Shown here in pieces: positions 34,812 to 43,640 of a stretch of 64,000 bases of DNA. The notes beneath the pieces are model-generated. The model was given only the letters and a program-made list of their open reading frames with translations. It had not been told where the DNA came from and searched no databases. This stretch comes from Gammaproteobacteria bacterium (GTDB lineage: Bacteria; Pseudomonadota; Gammaproteobacteria; Enterobacterales; Alteromonadaceae). The stretch is taken from assembly GCA_018222405.1 (NCBI GenBank), contig JAAFAI010000009.1, positions 110,591 to 174,590 of the forward strand. Reading direction: 5' to 3'. Each line of letters starts with the position of its first letter. Positions within the stretch are counted from its first letter, which is position 1. A program made the translations under genes and the position numbers.

Positions 34812-34828
34812 AACTACTATGGTATTAA

Positions 34829-34850
34829 GCGGTCTGTTAAAGCAGACCGC
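34829..34850. terminator. hairpin across feoB stop codon
   Basis: GCGGTCTG and CAGACCGC pair perfectly around a 6-base loop. The stem overlaps the last codons and stop of feoB and lies 18 bp past the Sel1 gene, so it may end both converging transcripts. No U-run is present. Confidence 0.4.
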
Positions 34851-36657
34851 CAATCTGATTTACTGTTACGGCAATAGCATAAGCCAGCAGCCCGTAAGCC
34901 ACATACAGGCCCCAGGAGAGCTTGCTGCTGCCACTTTCGCCTTTGAGCATGGCTACCGTTGCCACACACTGTAATGCCACCACGTAGAACAACATCAGGC
35001 CAAGGCCGGCTTCGGTTGTCATACCATCAGCCTGTACCCGCTCGGCAAGGCCGGCAACATCTTCATCAGCGCCTTCTAAACCAAACAGCGTACCCAATGC
35101 GCCAACAAAGACTTCGCGGGCCAGGAATGACATCAGTATGGCAACACCGTAACGCCAATCGAGTCCCATGGGTGTGAACACCGGCTCAATAAAGTGACCA
35201 ATTTGCCCTAACCAGGAATCCTGTAGCGTGGAGTTCAGTGGGAAGTATCCCAGTATCCAGATGCCTACAGACACCATAAAGATAATCGGGCCGGCGCGCT
35301 TTATGAACATAATGCCGCTGTTTAACACGCGTTGGAACAGTGGCTTCCAGTGCGGCAAGCGGTACGTTGGCAGCTCCAGAATAAACGGCATATCGGTTTT
35401 TTCAAGATCCCGGGGTAAGAAACGATTAAGGATCTGACTGACCACCAGGGCCATGAAAATACCAAAGAAATACAGGCCAAAGAAGGCCACGCCCTGCATA
35501 TTGAATACACCCAGGAAAGTTTCATTGGCAGGCACCAGCACTGCCACCAACAGAGCATATACCGGTAAGCGCGCCGAGCAGGACATCAGCGGAATAGTCA
35601 GCATGGTGATCAGGCGTTTATGGGGGGATTCAATGGTACGGGCCGCCATGATGGCTGGAATGGCACAGGCATGGCCGGATAAGTATGGAATAAAGCTGCG
35701 CCCGGAAAGCCCGAAGAAACTGAGCGGCCGGTGACACATTAATGCCGCCCGGGCCAGATAACCTGAGTCTTCCAGCAGGCCGATAATAAGGGTTAGCACC
35801 ATTATTTGCGGGACAAACACCAAAAAGGAACCGAAACCACCAAAAATGGCGTCGTTAATAAAGTCGTGAACCACGCCTTCTGTAGTCACTGCGCCAACAC
35901 CGCCGGCCAGGGTTTCGATAAAGCTTTCCACCCCGTCCATTAACGGCGTAGCCAGGGTAAAAATACTCTGGAACAGCACAAACATTACCGCAATAAAGAT
36001 AAGGCCGCCGGTCCAGTTGTTAAGCATAAAGTTATCGATGCGGTTCTGGTTTTTTAACACGATATCATGCTGAATACCGAATTCACTGGCCAGTTCCTGA
36101 CTGCGCTCGGCGGCTTCCGCATGGGGTGTGCCATTGCTAGTGGCGTAACGCTCTGGTTCACCGGCCATACCCAGCAGGCTTTGCTTAAACTCGTGTAAAC
36201 CGTCTAACGAACGGGCCGACAGCGCCAATACCGGGCTGCCAAGCGCTTTTGATAAACCGTCGGTATCGATGGTCTCGCCCACACGCTTTACTTCGTCAAT
36301 AAAGTTCAGGGCAAACATCACCGGTTTGTTATGCTCAAAAGCGAGTCGTTGTACCTGCAGGCCCATCACCAGGCTTTGCGCGAGACGTGTGGCATCGAGC
36401 ACCACCAGCACCATCGAGGTGTCATCGTCAGCAACTGAGCGTTTAATTTCTTCGACTGCGATCACTTCATCGCGGGTAAGACCGTTCAACGAATACGCGC
36501 CGGGTAAATCTACCAGCTCGAACTTGTCACACTTACCGCGCGTGATCTCGACAGTGATACCTGGATAGTTAGCGACTTTCTGGCGTAACCCGGTAAGCTG
36601 GTTAAACAGCAAACTCTTACCACAGTTGGGTTTACCTACCATTAAAATGCGTTGCAT
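34837..36657 (-). CDS. feoB: ferrous iron transporter FeoB (compact form)
   Basis: 606 residues. The N-terminal G domain has GKPNCGKSLLFNQLTG, the switch region, VDLPGAYSL and NFID as the NxxD motif. A helical linker and a membrane domain follow with both gate motifs: SGHACAIPAIMAARTIESP and LMSCSARLPVYALLV early, and FLAREVFVGALGTLFG late. FeoB imports ferrous iron in a GTP-dependent way. It is shorter than the E. coli protein (773 residues) but keeps the key elements. It lies downstream of feoA by 37 bp. Confidence 0.95.
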   Translation of the reverse strand: MQRILMVGKPNCGKSLLFNQLTGLRQKVANYPGITVEITRGKCDKFELVDLPGAYSLNGLTRDEVIAVEEIKRSVADDDTSMVLVVLDATRLAQSLVMGLQVQRLAFEHNKPVMFALNFIDEVKRVGETIDTDGLSKALGSPVLALSARSLDGLHEFKQSLLGMAGEPERYATSNGTPHAEAAERSQELASEFGIQHDIVLKNQNRIDNFMLNNWTGGLIFIAVMFVLFQSIFTLATPLMDGVESFIETLAGGVGAVTTEGVVHDFINDAIFGGFGSFLVFVPQIMVLTLIIGLLEDSGYLARAALMCHRPLSFFGLSGRSFIPYLSGHACAIPAIMAARTIESPHKRLITMLTIPLMSCSARLPVYALLVAVLVPANETFLGVFNMQGVAFFGLYFFGIFMALVVSQILNRFLPRDLEKTDMPFILELPTYRLPHWKPLFQRVLNSGIMFIKRAGPIIFMVSVGIWILGYFPLNSTLQDSWLGQIGHFIEPVFTPMGLDWRYGVAILMSFLAREVFVGALGTLFGLEGADEDVAGLAERVQADGMTTEAGLGLMLFYVVALQCVATVAMLKGESGSSKLSWGLYVAYGLLAYAIAVTVNQIGGLL

Positions 36658-36694
36658 GAATACGGCTGTCCTGAATCTAGACTAACTGGATATT

Positions 36695-36928
36695 TCAGTC
36701 AGTGGGGGAAATCTGAATACGGGTGGCCAGGTCGTGCTCCATAGCAAAAACACTTCCACCTAACTGCATGACCATTGGCCCACCTAAGGGACCGCGTCGG
36801 ATACACTGGACATCACGGCCTGTAGACAGGCCCATTTCGCTAAGGCGGGCTATAATCTGTTGATCGAGGGAGGCGTCAATTTGAGTCACCTTGGCAGACT
36901 TTGACTTACCTAATTCCCATAACGTCAT
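36695..36928 (-). CDS. feoA: ferrous iron transport protein FeoA
   Basis: 77 residues with an SH3-like fold pattern: LSEMGLSTGRDVQCIRRGPLG, then GGSVFAMEHDLATRIQI. FeoA is a small cytosolic partner that stimulates FeoB. It precedes feoB and carries a possible Fur site about 70 bp upstream. No feoC was seen. Confidence 0.92.
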   Translation of the reverse strand: MTLWELGKSKSAKVTQIDASLDQQIIARLSEMGLSTGRDVQCIRRGPLGGPMVMQLGGSVFAMEHDLATRIQISPTD

Positions 36929-36993
36929 ACTAAAAACACCTAATCAGTGGCACCTGCTGGCCAAAACTGTGCTGCGGTCATACCGCGCACCAC

Positions 36994-37012
36994 TTAAATA
37001 ACAATCATTCCC
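36994..37012. promoter_or_regulatory. candidate Fur box upstream of feoAB
   Basis: The stretch containing ACAATCATTCCC matches the Fur 19-mer at about 12 positions by hand alignment and lies 66-84 bp upstream of the feoA ATG. The match is partial; the functional context (ferrous iron uptake) supports it. Confidence 0.4.
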
Positions 37013-37225
37013 ATTTAGACTACCAGAATTTGACCAGTCAGGCTATAGCAGACCGGGTTTTGTTAGTCGTCGGCAGACGATTTGTTGAGATTAGTTTGTT
37101 TTGCCCCATATGTCTTGTAGAACAAAGACCTTATCAGGCCTGATAAATATTCATTCCGTGCTCTGAGGTCTTACTCTAAACTACCTTACAAGCCAATGGG
37201 GCCTGTTAATAACAAGGAATTTTAC

Positions 37226-37597
37226 ATGATTGCTTACACTATCGTTGGTACCAACAATATTGAAAAGGCCGCTGCCTTTTACGACGAACTGCTCAGTCTG
37301 GCAGGTGCACAACGCGCTATCGACGCGCCGCGCATGATTGCGTGGGGCAATAACCCTGCCGCACCAATGTTCGCCATCGCAACCCCTTATGATGAAAAGC
37401 CAGCGACCGTGGGTAACGGTAGCATGGTGGCAATTGCTGCTACTGATCCTGATCAGGTAAATGCGTTTTATACTAAAGCCATTGAACTGGGTGGCACCAC
37501 AGAAGGTGAGCCTGGTGTGCGGATGGATGCCTATTATTGTGCCTACGTGCGCGACCTCGATGGCAACAAACTGAATTTCTTTTGCATGGCAAAATAA
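37226..37597 (+). CDS. VOC (glyoxalase/bleomycin-resistance) superfamily protein
   Basis: 123 residues from ATG 37226 (MIAYTIVGTNNIEKAAAFYD), chosen because AAGGA lies 9 bases upstream. The pattern of two beta-alpha-beta-beta-beta modules and the C-terminal YVRDLDGNKLNFFCMAK are typical of VOC metal-binding proteins. Small free-standing VOC proteins act as lyases, dioxygenases or drug-binding proteins; the substrate cannot be told. Cytosolic, single gene. Confidence 0.88.
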   Translation: MIAYTIVGTNNIEKAAAFYDELLSLAGAQRAIDAPRMIAWGNNPAAPMFAIATPYDEKPATVGNGSMVAIAATDPDQVNAFYTKAIELGGTTEGEPGVRMDAYYCAYVRDLDGNKLNFFCMAK

Positions 37598-37607
37598 TCG
37601 GCGCATA

Positions 37608-37634
37608 TAAAAAAGCCACCTCAAAGAGGTGGCT
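37608..37634 (-). terminator. intrinsic terminator after OAR-like TonB receptor gene
   Basis: AGCCACCTC and GAGGTGGCT form a perfect 9-bp stem with a 3-base loop, followed on the minus strand by TTTTTTATAT. It lies between the converging VOC and receptor genes; the U-run favours the receptor. Confidence 0.8.
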
Positions 37635-37667
37635 CAACCGTCGTGAGTCAACGAGGTTATACGGAAA

Positions 37668-40600
37668 TCAGAACTTCACACCTACAGCCAGTTGGACACG
37701 GCGTGGGTTGTAGTATTGACGTGGTGTACCAAACAGATCAGACACAACATATGGGTTGTAGCTATAGCCTGTTTGCTTGTCGAACACGTTGAAGATATCA
37801 GCACGGAAACGCGCGGTGTAACCTTCAACAAATTCCCAGTTTTGCGTATAGCTTAAATCCACCTGCCAGTGGCTTGCGCCACGACGACCACCTGCCGGTT
37901 CAGCAAAACGGCTGGTGCCTGATGAATAACCGTAAGGGGTACCATCCCACGCAGTCCAGGCTTCACCCGACTGGAACACAAAGTACGCACCAAACACACC
38001 TTCCCAGTCAGCAGTATAAGTACTGATAACTTTTACTTTGTGAGGCTTATCACCAATCATATTACCGTAGCGGTTATCCCATACCATGCGGCCGCGGCCG
38101 TCACCGTAGTAAGATGAACCGATAAAGGTGTTGGCATCGTTAGTGGCAGTTGTGTTGTCCTGGTCGAAGTTACCGTAGTAGTGACTCCACACGTATGAAG
38201 CGTTTACATACCACTTATCATTCTGGTACTCACCTTCGATGCTCCATTCCCAGTACTTGGTCTGGCCGCCATCGACTTCAGCAATGACATAAGACGAACC
38301 ACCCACTTCCTCGCGCATGGCGTCGAGGTTAGGAATGTACAGGCCTTTTTCTGCGATATTGGCCGGTACACCACCGAAATCACCGTAGTCGCCATACAGG
38401 CGCGCGCCATTAGGCATATCTTCCCAGAAGTGACTGCCGTAGCGATAACGTAAATGCGAGCGGACAAACAGCTCATTAGTTACCATTTTAGTGGTACCAA
38501 TAGTAAATTCGTCGATGCGACGCGGACGCATATTGTCGGCGAAGAACTTACCAGACGAACCAGGTGCACCACCGGCATCCACAAAATCACCATTCTCATC
38601 AAAGCGTACTAACAAGGTACGGCGGGTATTACGATCCCAGGAAGCCGCCCGCGCCAGTGAGCTGGCATTCGGGTTATAGCTGGCATAGTTAGCAAATACG
38701 GTAGCCGATTCTTCGTATTCCCAGGTTACGCCCAAACGCGGCTGGATCATGTCTTTCCAGTCGGTCTTGTACATTTCGTATTTCTCACCCGGCGCTAACT
38801 CGTAGCCTGAGATATTGCTACTGTTTTTACGCAGGCCCTGACCATACAAGGTATCGCGACTGATCATGACGCCGATATTATAGGTAAAGTCACCGTGTTC
38901 GATTTCATCATTGATTTCAAAATCAATCGACTCTGCATAGGAAGTGATCGAGGATACTGAGCTGCCGTCTTGTACCAGACTCATTTGCTGGATAGACGCT
39001 TCGTAAAATACGTTAGTTAAATCCGTATCACCGCCATCAGCTCCAAGACCACCAATATAGCTGATAGATCCCCAGCCATTGGACAGGCGTGACAGGTCTT
39101 CTTCCAGTTCAGACCAGCGTGCACCAAAGTGCAGGAAGTGGGTCATGTCACCGGTGTAGATTTCAGTATCGAAACCGACCTGGAAAGACTCACGGGCGAA
39201 ATCCTGATTATTGATAGTAGAGTATGCCCCTACGCCGCCACCGCCACGCAATTCACCGTCATCGCCCACATAACCATACTGGGCAACCAGCGGCGCTGCA
39301 CCAGCGTTAAAGGCATCAATAGCAGCGATTTCATCAGCGGTTGCACCATCCGGATAGTCACGAATGCTAGGCACGCCAAAGTAACCCATTTGTACCAGAT
39401 TATTGATATCCAGCGATTCACCGAGTACCGGTACCACATCCAGCATTACATCCGGAGTCGAACTGCCTTCCTCACTGTATTTCGCGTATTTGAACGTCAG
39501 GCTGGACGTATCGCCGAGCAGCCAGGAACCGTCAACACTGGTAATTGTTGTTTTATTGTCGCTACCGTAAGAAACGCTGTCGGTCTCAAATTCACCGATT
39601 GACTGGCCTTCGCCATCACGCTCTGACACACGTTGACTGATATTCAACAGGATATCATCAGTTGGAGCCCAGGTTACCTTACCAAAAAACTCATCCCGCA
39701 CACTCTTATAGGCTTTAGCCGGGCCATAAGCAGTTACTTTGTTCTCACCGGTCACTTCCGGGCGGAAGTATGAACCGTAAAAGAATAATTGGTCTTTCAG
39801 GATGGGGCCACTAACTGAACCAATAATCCAGGAGCGGTCAACATCGCTGATAACACCATCTACAGGCGTAGACGTAAAACCAGAGTTTTGCAGACGATAC
39901 TCCAGGCTGCCATGGAATTCATTGGTACCTGATTTAGATGCCGAGTTTACAGCAAAACCACCGGAGCGGTTAAAGCCAATCGCTTTAGCACCACCGCGAT
40001 CGACAGAAACATACGCAATATCGTGAGTGGCCGGTTCAGACGATAAGTTACCGAACATGGGTAATGACAAGTCCACACCATCCAGAGCATAACTATTATC
40101 AACGCCAGAGCCGCCTGCTGCGGGGCCGAGGATACCGTTCTCACTGTATTCGACACCCGGCAGAATTTTCAGCATGTTACGGTAAGACTGACCGATGGGC
40201 ATATTCGCGATAACGTCTTCGCCAAAAGAGTTAGTCAGCGATGAATCACCTTCAGTAATAATTGCCGTACCATAAACCTCAATACGTTCTGTCTGAGCCG
40301 GTTGAAACGCAAGATTAACCACCGACGCCTGCTCCAGCAGTACCGTGGTATTGGTTTTACGTACCGAGCCGTCCGGGAAGGTAAAAGTAATATCGTAATT
40401 GCCCGGGATCAGGTAAGGCAGTGTAAATGTGCCGTCGGGACGAGTAGTTGCCGAACGCGGTTTGGGCATCACATCACTGGTAACAACGACCTGAACACCA
40501 CTTACGGCTACATCACCGCCAGGCGCTGTAACCGTACCTTTAATACTCCCTGTAATTTGCTGAGCCTGAACGGGTGCGCAGATACCAGCAGCCACTGCAC

Positions 40601-40727
40601 CGGCAAACATTACGGCAGCAGTAGAGGTTGAACGATTTTTCCAGGATTGACGAATTGCCTGACGAATCTGACCAGACAGATACTGCCCGGCAAATCTCGC
40701 CTTAATTGACGTGAGTTCCTTATGCAT
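37668..40727 (-). CDS. OAR-like TonB-dependent receptor with carboxypeptidase-regulatory-like domain
   Basis: 1019 residues. A long N-terminal leader ends near PVQAQQ. A carboxypeptidase-regulatory-like domain (GSIKGTVTAPGGDVAVSGV, TRPDGTFTLPYLIPGNY) is followed by a plug (IANMPIGQSYRNMLKILPG) and a large barrel ending in VQLAVGVKF. This is the OmpA-related/OAR-type class, which imports larger substrates than siderophore receptors. It sits next to a PhoX-like phosphatase gene on the same strand, which suggests uptake of organophosphate or related polymers. The AT-rich upstream region carries repeated AATTATTC motifs. Confidence 0.92.
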   Translation of the reverse strand: MHKELTSIKARFAGQYLSGQIRQAIRQSWKNRSTSTAAVMFAGAVAAGICAPVQAQQITGSIKGTVTAPGGDVAVSGVQVVVTSDVMPKPRSATTRPDGTFTLPYLIPGNYDITFTFPDGSVRKTNTTVLLEQASVVNLAFQPAQTERIEVYGTAIITEGDSSLTNSFGEDVIANMPIGQSYRNMLKILPGVEYSENGILGPAAGGSGVDNSYALDGVDLSLPMFGNLSSEPATHDIAYVSVDRGGAKAIGFNRSGGFAVNSASKSGTNEFHGSLEYRLQNSGFTSTPVDGVISDVDRSWIIGSVSGPILKDQLFFYGSYFRPEVTGENKVTAYGPAKAYKSVRDEFFGKVTWAPTDDILLNISQRVSERDGEGQSIGEFETDSVSYGSDNKTTITSVDGSWLLGDTSSLTFKYAKYSEEGSSTPDVMLDVVPVLGESLDINNLVQMGYFGVPSIRDYPDGATADEIAAIDAFNAGAAPLVAQYGYVGDDGELRGGGGVGAYSTINNQDFARESFQVGFDTEIYTGDMTHFLHFGARWSELEEDLSRLSNGWGSISYIGGLGADGGDTDLTNVFYEASIQQMSLVQDGSSVSSITSYAESIDFEINDEIEHGDFTYNIGVMISRDTLYGQGLRKNSSNISGYELAPGEKYEMYKTDWKDMIQPRLGVTWEYEESATVFANYASYNPNASSLARAASWDRNTRRTLLVRFDENGDFVDAGGAPGSSGKFFADNMRPRRIDEFTIGTTKMVTNELFVRSHLRYRYGSHFWEDMPNGARLYGDYGDFGGVPANIAEKGLYIPNLDAMREEVGGSSYVIAEVDGGQTKYWEWSIEGEYQNDKWYVNASYVWSHYYGNFDQDNTTATNDANTFIGSSYYGDGRGRMVWDNRYGNMIGDKPHKVKVISTYTADWEGVFGAYFVFQSGEAWTAWDGTPYGYSSGTSRFAEPAGGRRGASHWQVDLSYTQNWEFVEGYTARFRADIFNVFDKQTGYSYNPYVVSDLFGTPRQYYNPRRVQLAVGVKF

Positions 40728-41200
40728 GAGTGTGACCCTTTTGCTGTTTTTAGTGCGGCTAAATTACCACTTATGGTCAACATTTAACCCACAGCACGAC
40801 CACACGTCAAGAATAATTTTTTCTAATTATTCATATTTTTTGAAATATTTTATCTCAGATCAAGAATAATTTTCTGCTCAAACCTTTTATTTATTCTGCT
40901 CTAATATAAAACTTCCTGCCCTGAATCCTGCTGATGTCGAAAACGCATTAGAAGATAAGCTAAAATACAAAATTTAATCAATTAATTTCATAAGCTTAAA
41001 ATTTAAACGGCCATTAAAATCAAAAGAATTTTTTATATCAATGTGGGGGTTAATCAGCGCATCATTATTCGTAAACGTGATTAATTATTACGCAGGAATA
41101 GGTTATTGACAGGAATAAAATATTAATTATTCCTAATAAACCGACTGAAATTATTCCTGATTTATCACGGCAGCCGGGTTGGCTGCCGCGTTTTGAACGC
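40728..41200. other. AT-rich intergenic region with repeated GAATAATT/AATTATTC motifs
   Basis: About 470 bp without genes, strongly AT-rich compared with its neighbours. GAATAATT occurs at 40811-40818 and 40864-40871. Its inverted form AATTATTC occurs at 40825-40832, 41125-41132 and 41149-41156, the last two as AATTATTCC. The first pair forms a perfect 8-bp inverted repeat with a 6-base spacer. This region should hold the promoter of the large TonB receptor, and the motif cluster is a candidate multi-site operator. The 3' end contains a GC-rich hairpin. Confidence 0.5.
41168..41188 (-). terminator. GC-rich hairpin after PhoX-like gene
   Basis: CGGCAGCC and GGCTGCCG pair perfectly around a 5-base loop, 13 bp past the stop of the PhoX-like gene. 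On the minus strand no long U-run follows, so termination strength is uncertain. Confidence 0.5.
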
Positions 41201-42577
41201 TTAAGTATTGAGGTGATCCCAGGGGCCCGAAATCGCCAGGGTTTTGGTGGGTGAATAAAGATTCACAAACAGCGTTTTGCCATCAGGCGAAAAGCACGCA
41301 CCGGCCAGTTCGGTTTGCAGGGCCAGTTGTGCAAAAGGATAAACCTCGCCCGCTGGCGTTACCCCTCTTAAATGATTATCCACAATGGCGGTGTACTGAT
41401 CTTCACAAATAATCAAATGGCCATTGGGCGTAACCGTAAGGTTGTCACCGAAGTTAAGCAGTTGGCTATCAGTACTCTCAACAAATAATTGCAAAGCACC
41501 CGGCGCATCACTTTCACCCGGGCTGCCCTCGTAAGCAGAAGGTTTGTAAGCCATAACCTGCCCCAGCTTTTTGTGCCCGCCGTTAGTGCAGCAGAAATAC
41601 AAGCGATCTTCAGCCCAGTGAATGCCTTCGCCTCGGGCAAACAAAGCAGCACCAGCCTGATACCCTTGCTTGCGCAGGTCGTCTTCAGCACTATCAGGAG
41701 TGGTAATATCCACCCAGGTAACATCCAGCCACTCACCCTCGGGCATTTCACGTTTGCTCCAGTTGCGTGAATCAAACTTCGGGTAGCCCTTAACCGCCAG
41801 CGCCTGCAATTTACCACCAGCAGCCAGGTTGCCATATTCATTAGGAATTAAGCGATACAGTAAACTATCGCCACGGTCTTCAGTGAGATAAACGATACCG
41901 GTTTCAGGGTCTACACAGGCCGCTTCATGGTTAAACCGGCCTAATGCCTTAAGCGGCTTGGCCTCCACCAGTTCATTTGCGGTGGCGGGTACTTCAAATA
42001 CGTAACCGTGATATTTATTGCCATCATCGGAGGGAGTATCCACGCTTTCTTCACAGGTGAGCCAGCTCCCCCAGGGAGTAACGCCGCCAGAGCAATTTCG
42101 TACCGTGCCGACCAGGCTCAGATACTCCTGCTCTTTGATGCCGGTCTTCGTATTGTAAACAAGCGTGGTGGTTCCGCCTGGCAAGGCTTCGTTGCGTTCA
42201 TTGTTATCGTAAGCCAGGGCAGATTTAAACGGCGCTGGCTGGCCGGGCCCGAATTCAGCTAAATGCTTAGGTTGTAATTCGTGGTTACGGATCAGTGCTA
42301 CCCGGTTTTCATCCAGTGGTAAACACCCCATTCCGTCGGCGCGGTCTGGCACCTGCAGTCCATCATCCATCTTATCGCCAAAAGAAGATATAACCTGATA
42401 AGAAAAGCCTTCAGGTAATGCCAGTATACCGTTCGGATCTTCAATCAGCGGGCCATAGCCGGCACTGGTCCTCATGGTAATATTGGTTGCAGCCATGGGC
42501 TGTCGGAACAGGCCGCCTGACATACCGGCGGCTGCCAGTGTTCCTAAGGCGACGGTAAACTGTCGTCGTGTAATCAT
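41201..42577 (-). CDS. PhoX-like alkaline phosphatase family protein (DUF839)
   Basis: 458 residues with a twin-arginine signal (MITRRQFTVALGTLAAAGMS), so it is exported folded. The body matches DUF839/PhoX proteins: GTVRNCSGGVTPWGSWLTCE, HEAACVDPETGIVYLTEDRG and the late LAGACFSPDGKTLFVNLYSP. PhoX enzymes are calcium/iron phosphatases of marine bacteria; short DUF839 members may differ in activity. AAAGGAAC precedes the ATG. It is upstream of the large TonB receptor on the same strand, but 470 bp separate them. Confidence 0.85.
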   Translation of the reverse strand: MITRRQFTVALGTLAAAGMSGGLFRQPMAATNITMRTSAGYGPLIEDPNGILALPEGFSYQVISSFGDKMDDGLQVPDRADGMGCLPLDENRVALIRNHELQPKHLAEFGPGQPAPFKSALAYDNNERNEALPGGTTTLVYNTKTGIKEQEYLSLVGTVRNCSGGVTPWGSWLTCEESVDTPSDDGNKYHGYVFEVPATANELVEAKPLKALGRFNHEAACVDPETGIVYLTEDRGDSLLYRLIPNEYGNLAAGGKLQALAVKGYPKFDSRNWSKREMPEGEWLDVTWVDITTPDSAEDDLRKQGYQAGAALFARGEGIHWAEDRLYFCCTNGGHKKLGQVMAYKPSAYEGSPGESDAPGALQLFVESTDSQLLNFGDNLTVTPNGHLIICEDQYTAIVDNHLRGVTPAGEVYPFAQLALQTELAGACFSPDGKTLFVNLYSPTKTLAISGPWDHLNT

Positions 42578-42631
42578 GTTGTTCCTTTATTTTTGCACGG
42601 CCATTTTTGCTCTTTATGCTACCTCGGTAAC

Positions 42632-42649
42632 ATGTCTTTAGAATGACAA
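42632..42649 (-). promoter_or_regulatory. possible Pho box upstream of PhoX-like gene
   Basis: On the minus strand TTGTCAT, TCTA and AAGACAT show the 11-bp-period layout of a PhoB site (CTGTCAT repeats); the first half matches 6 of 7 and the second 4 of 7. It lies about 55-70 bp before the ATG. The match is weak in the second half. Confidence 0.3.
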
Positions 42650-42732
42650 AATGGGTGTTGGTTCCTTCCAGACAACGGCGTAAACGCCCAGTAAGCTATT
42701 TTTGCCGATAAACTACCCGGCCATACCAATCG

Positions 42733-43638
42733 CTACTTTTCTTCTTCCAGCAAGCGCATCAGGGTTTTACCCAGTCGCACATTCAGCGCGCCAGCAGCCA
42801 CAGCCTCTGCTGAGTTTTCCATTAACTTGGCGGCCAGTGAGCCACTGAGCTGATTGGTCATCTCATCGGTGGCTAAATCAAAAATGCTCTGCGCGGCCAG
42901 ATTCTGGGCAAGAATTTTCATCAGTTTCCAGTTTCCGGCCGTGGCCGGACGCAGGCCGTATACTCTGGCCACCCGCTTAATGGTGCGCATGCTGATCCAT
43001 AAAATCATCAGCGACTGAATTAAATGATTCGGGCTGATAAACGCCATGCTGCCGCTGGCCATGGATTCTTTTTTCACCACCTCACTGGCTTTGGCTTTCA
43101 CCGGTTGTGCTACAAACTGGCGGTACATCTCCACAATCTCGGCACTGGAGTGGTCGGCCTTTAACAAGCCGGTAAAACGTTTGTAGCACTGTTCGGCATA
43201 ACTGTGGCGGGTAAACTGGCTGGCATGTAGCTGTAGTGCATCCAGCGTTGCCTGCCTGGCGTCGTTGCGCGCCAACTCCGAGAGTTTTGGCCGGCGGTGG
43301 ATAAATTGCGTCACCTTGCGATAGCCCCGCACCTCGCCGAGGGTCATGAACGATACACTCAGCACAAAAATACCCAACACTGCGGCCAGCACCGAAGTAG
43401 CTACCGGCGAGGAAGCAAAGTTACTTTCAATAAACGTAACCGCCTCAAACAAGCTGAATCCAACCACACAACCGATACCGGAAAGCAGCGCCAGCCACTT
43501 AGCTGAAAAGCCTTTGGCTGGCTCAACAACGGTTAATGGTTCAGCGTCTCGTTTGGCCGGCATGGCATGATCTGGCGGTTGCATATCAATTTCCGTTTGT
43601 GTGACTTTGGAGCGATAAGTTTTTTCTGTGGTGCTCAC
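42733..43638 (-). CDS. ycjF: YcjF family inner-membrane protein (DUF697)
   Basis: 301 residues with two membrane helices (near residues 50-70 and 82-100) and a C-terminal DUF697-like domain (SPNHLIQSLMILWISMRTIK, then RVARVYGLRPATAGNWKLMK). It starts with GTG, 2 bp after the ycjX stop, behind GGAGG. ycjX-ycjF pairs are phage-shock-associated genes in enterics; the role here is unknown. Length is close to the family norm (about 350). Confidence 0.88.
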   Translation of the reverse strand: MSTTEKTYRSKVTQTEIDMQPPDHAMPAKRDAEPLTVVEPAKGFSAKWLALLSGIGCVVGFSLFEAVTFIESNFASSPVATSVLAAVLGIFVLSVSFMTLGEVRGYRKVTQFIHRRPKLSELARNDARQATLDALQLHASQFTRHSYAEQCYKRFTGLLKADHSSAEIVEMYRQFVAQPVKAKASEVVKKESMASGSMAFISPNHLIQSLMILWISMRTIKRVARVYGLRPATAGNWKLMKILAQNLAAQSIFDLATDEMTNQLSGSLAAKLMENSAEAVAAGALNVRLGKTLMRLLEEEK

Positions 43639-43640
43639 GG

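Noticed and set aside
34837..36657. FeoB as a truncated pseudogene because of its 606-residue length
   Set aside because: The G domain and both gate motifs are intact and the frame is open with feoA upstream; a compact but complete FeoB is the better reading.
39129..39602. 157-codon open frame antisense to the large TonB receptor
   Set aside because: The receptor frame is well supported by motifs over the same DNA; the antisense product looks unstructured.
43297..43506. Small plus-strand frames opposite ycjF
   Set aside because: They are antisense to a conserved, coupled gene pair and lack ribosome-binding sites.
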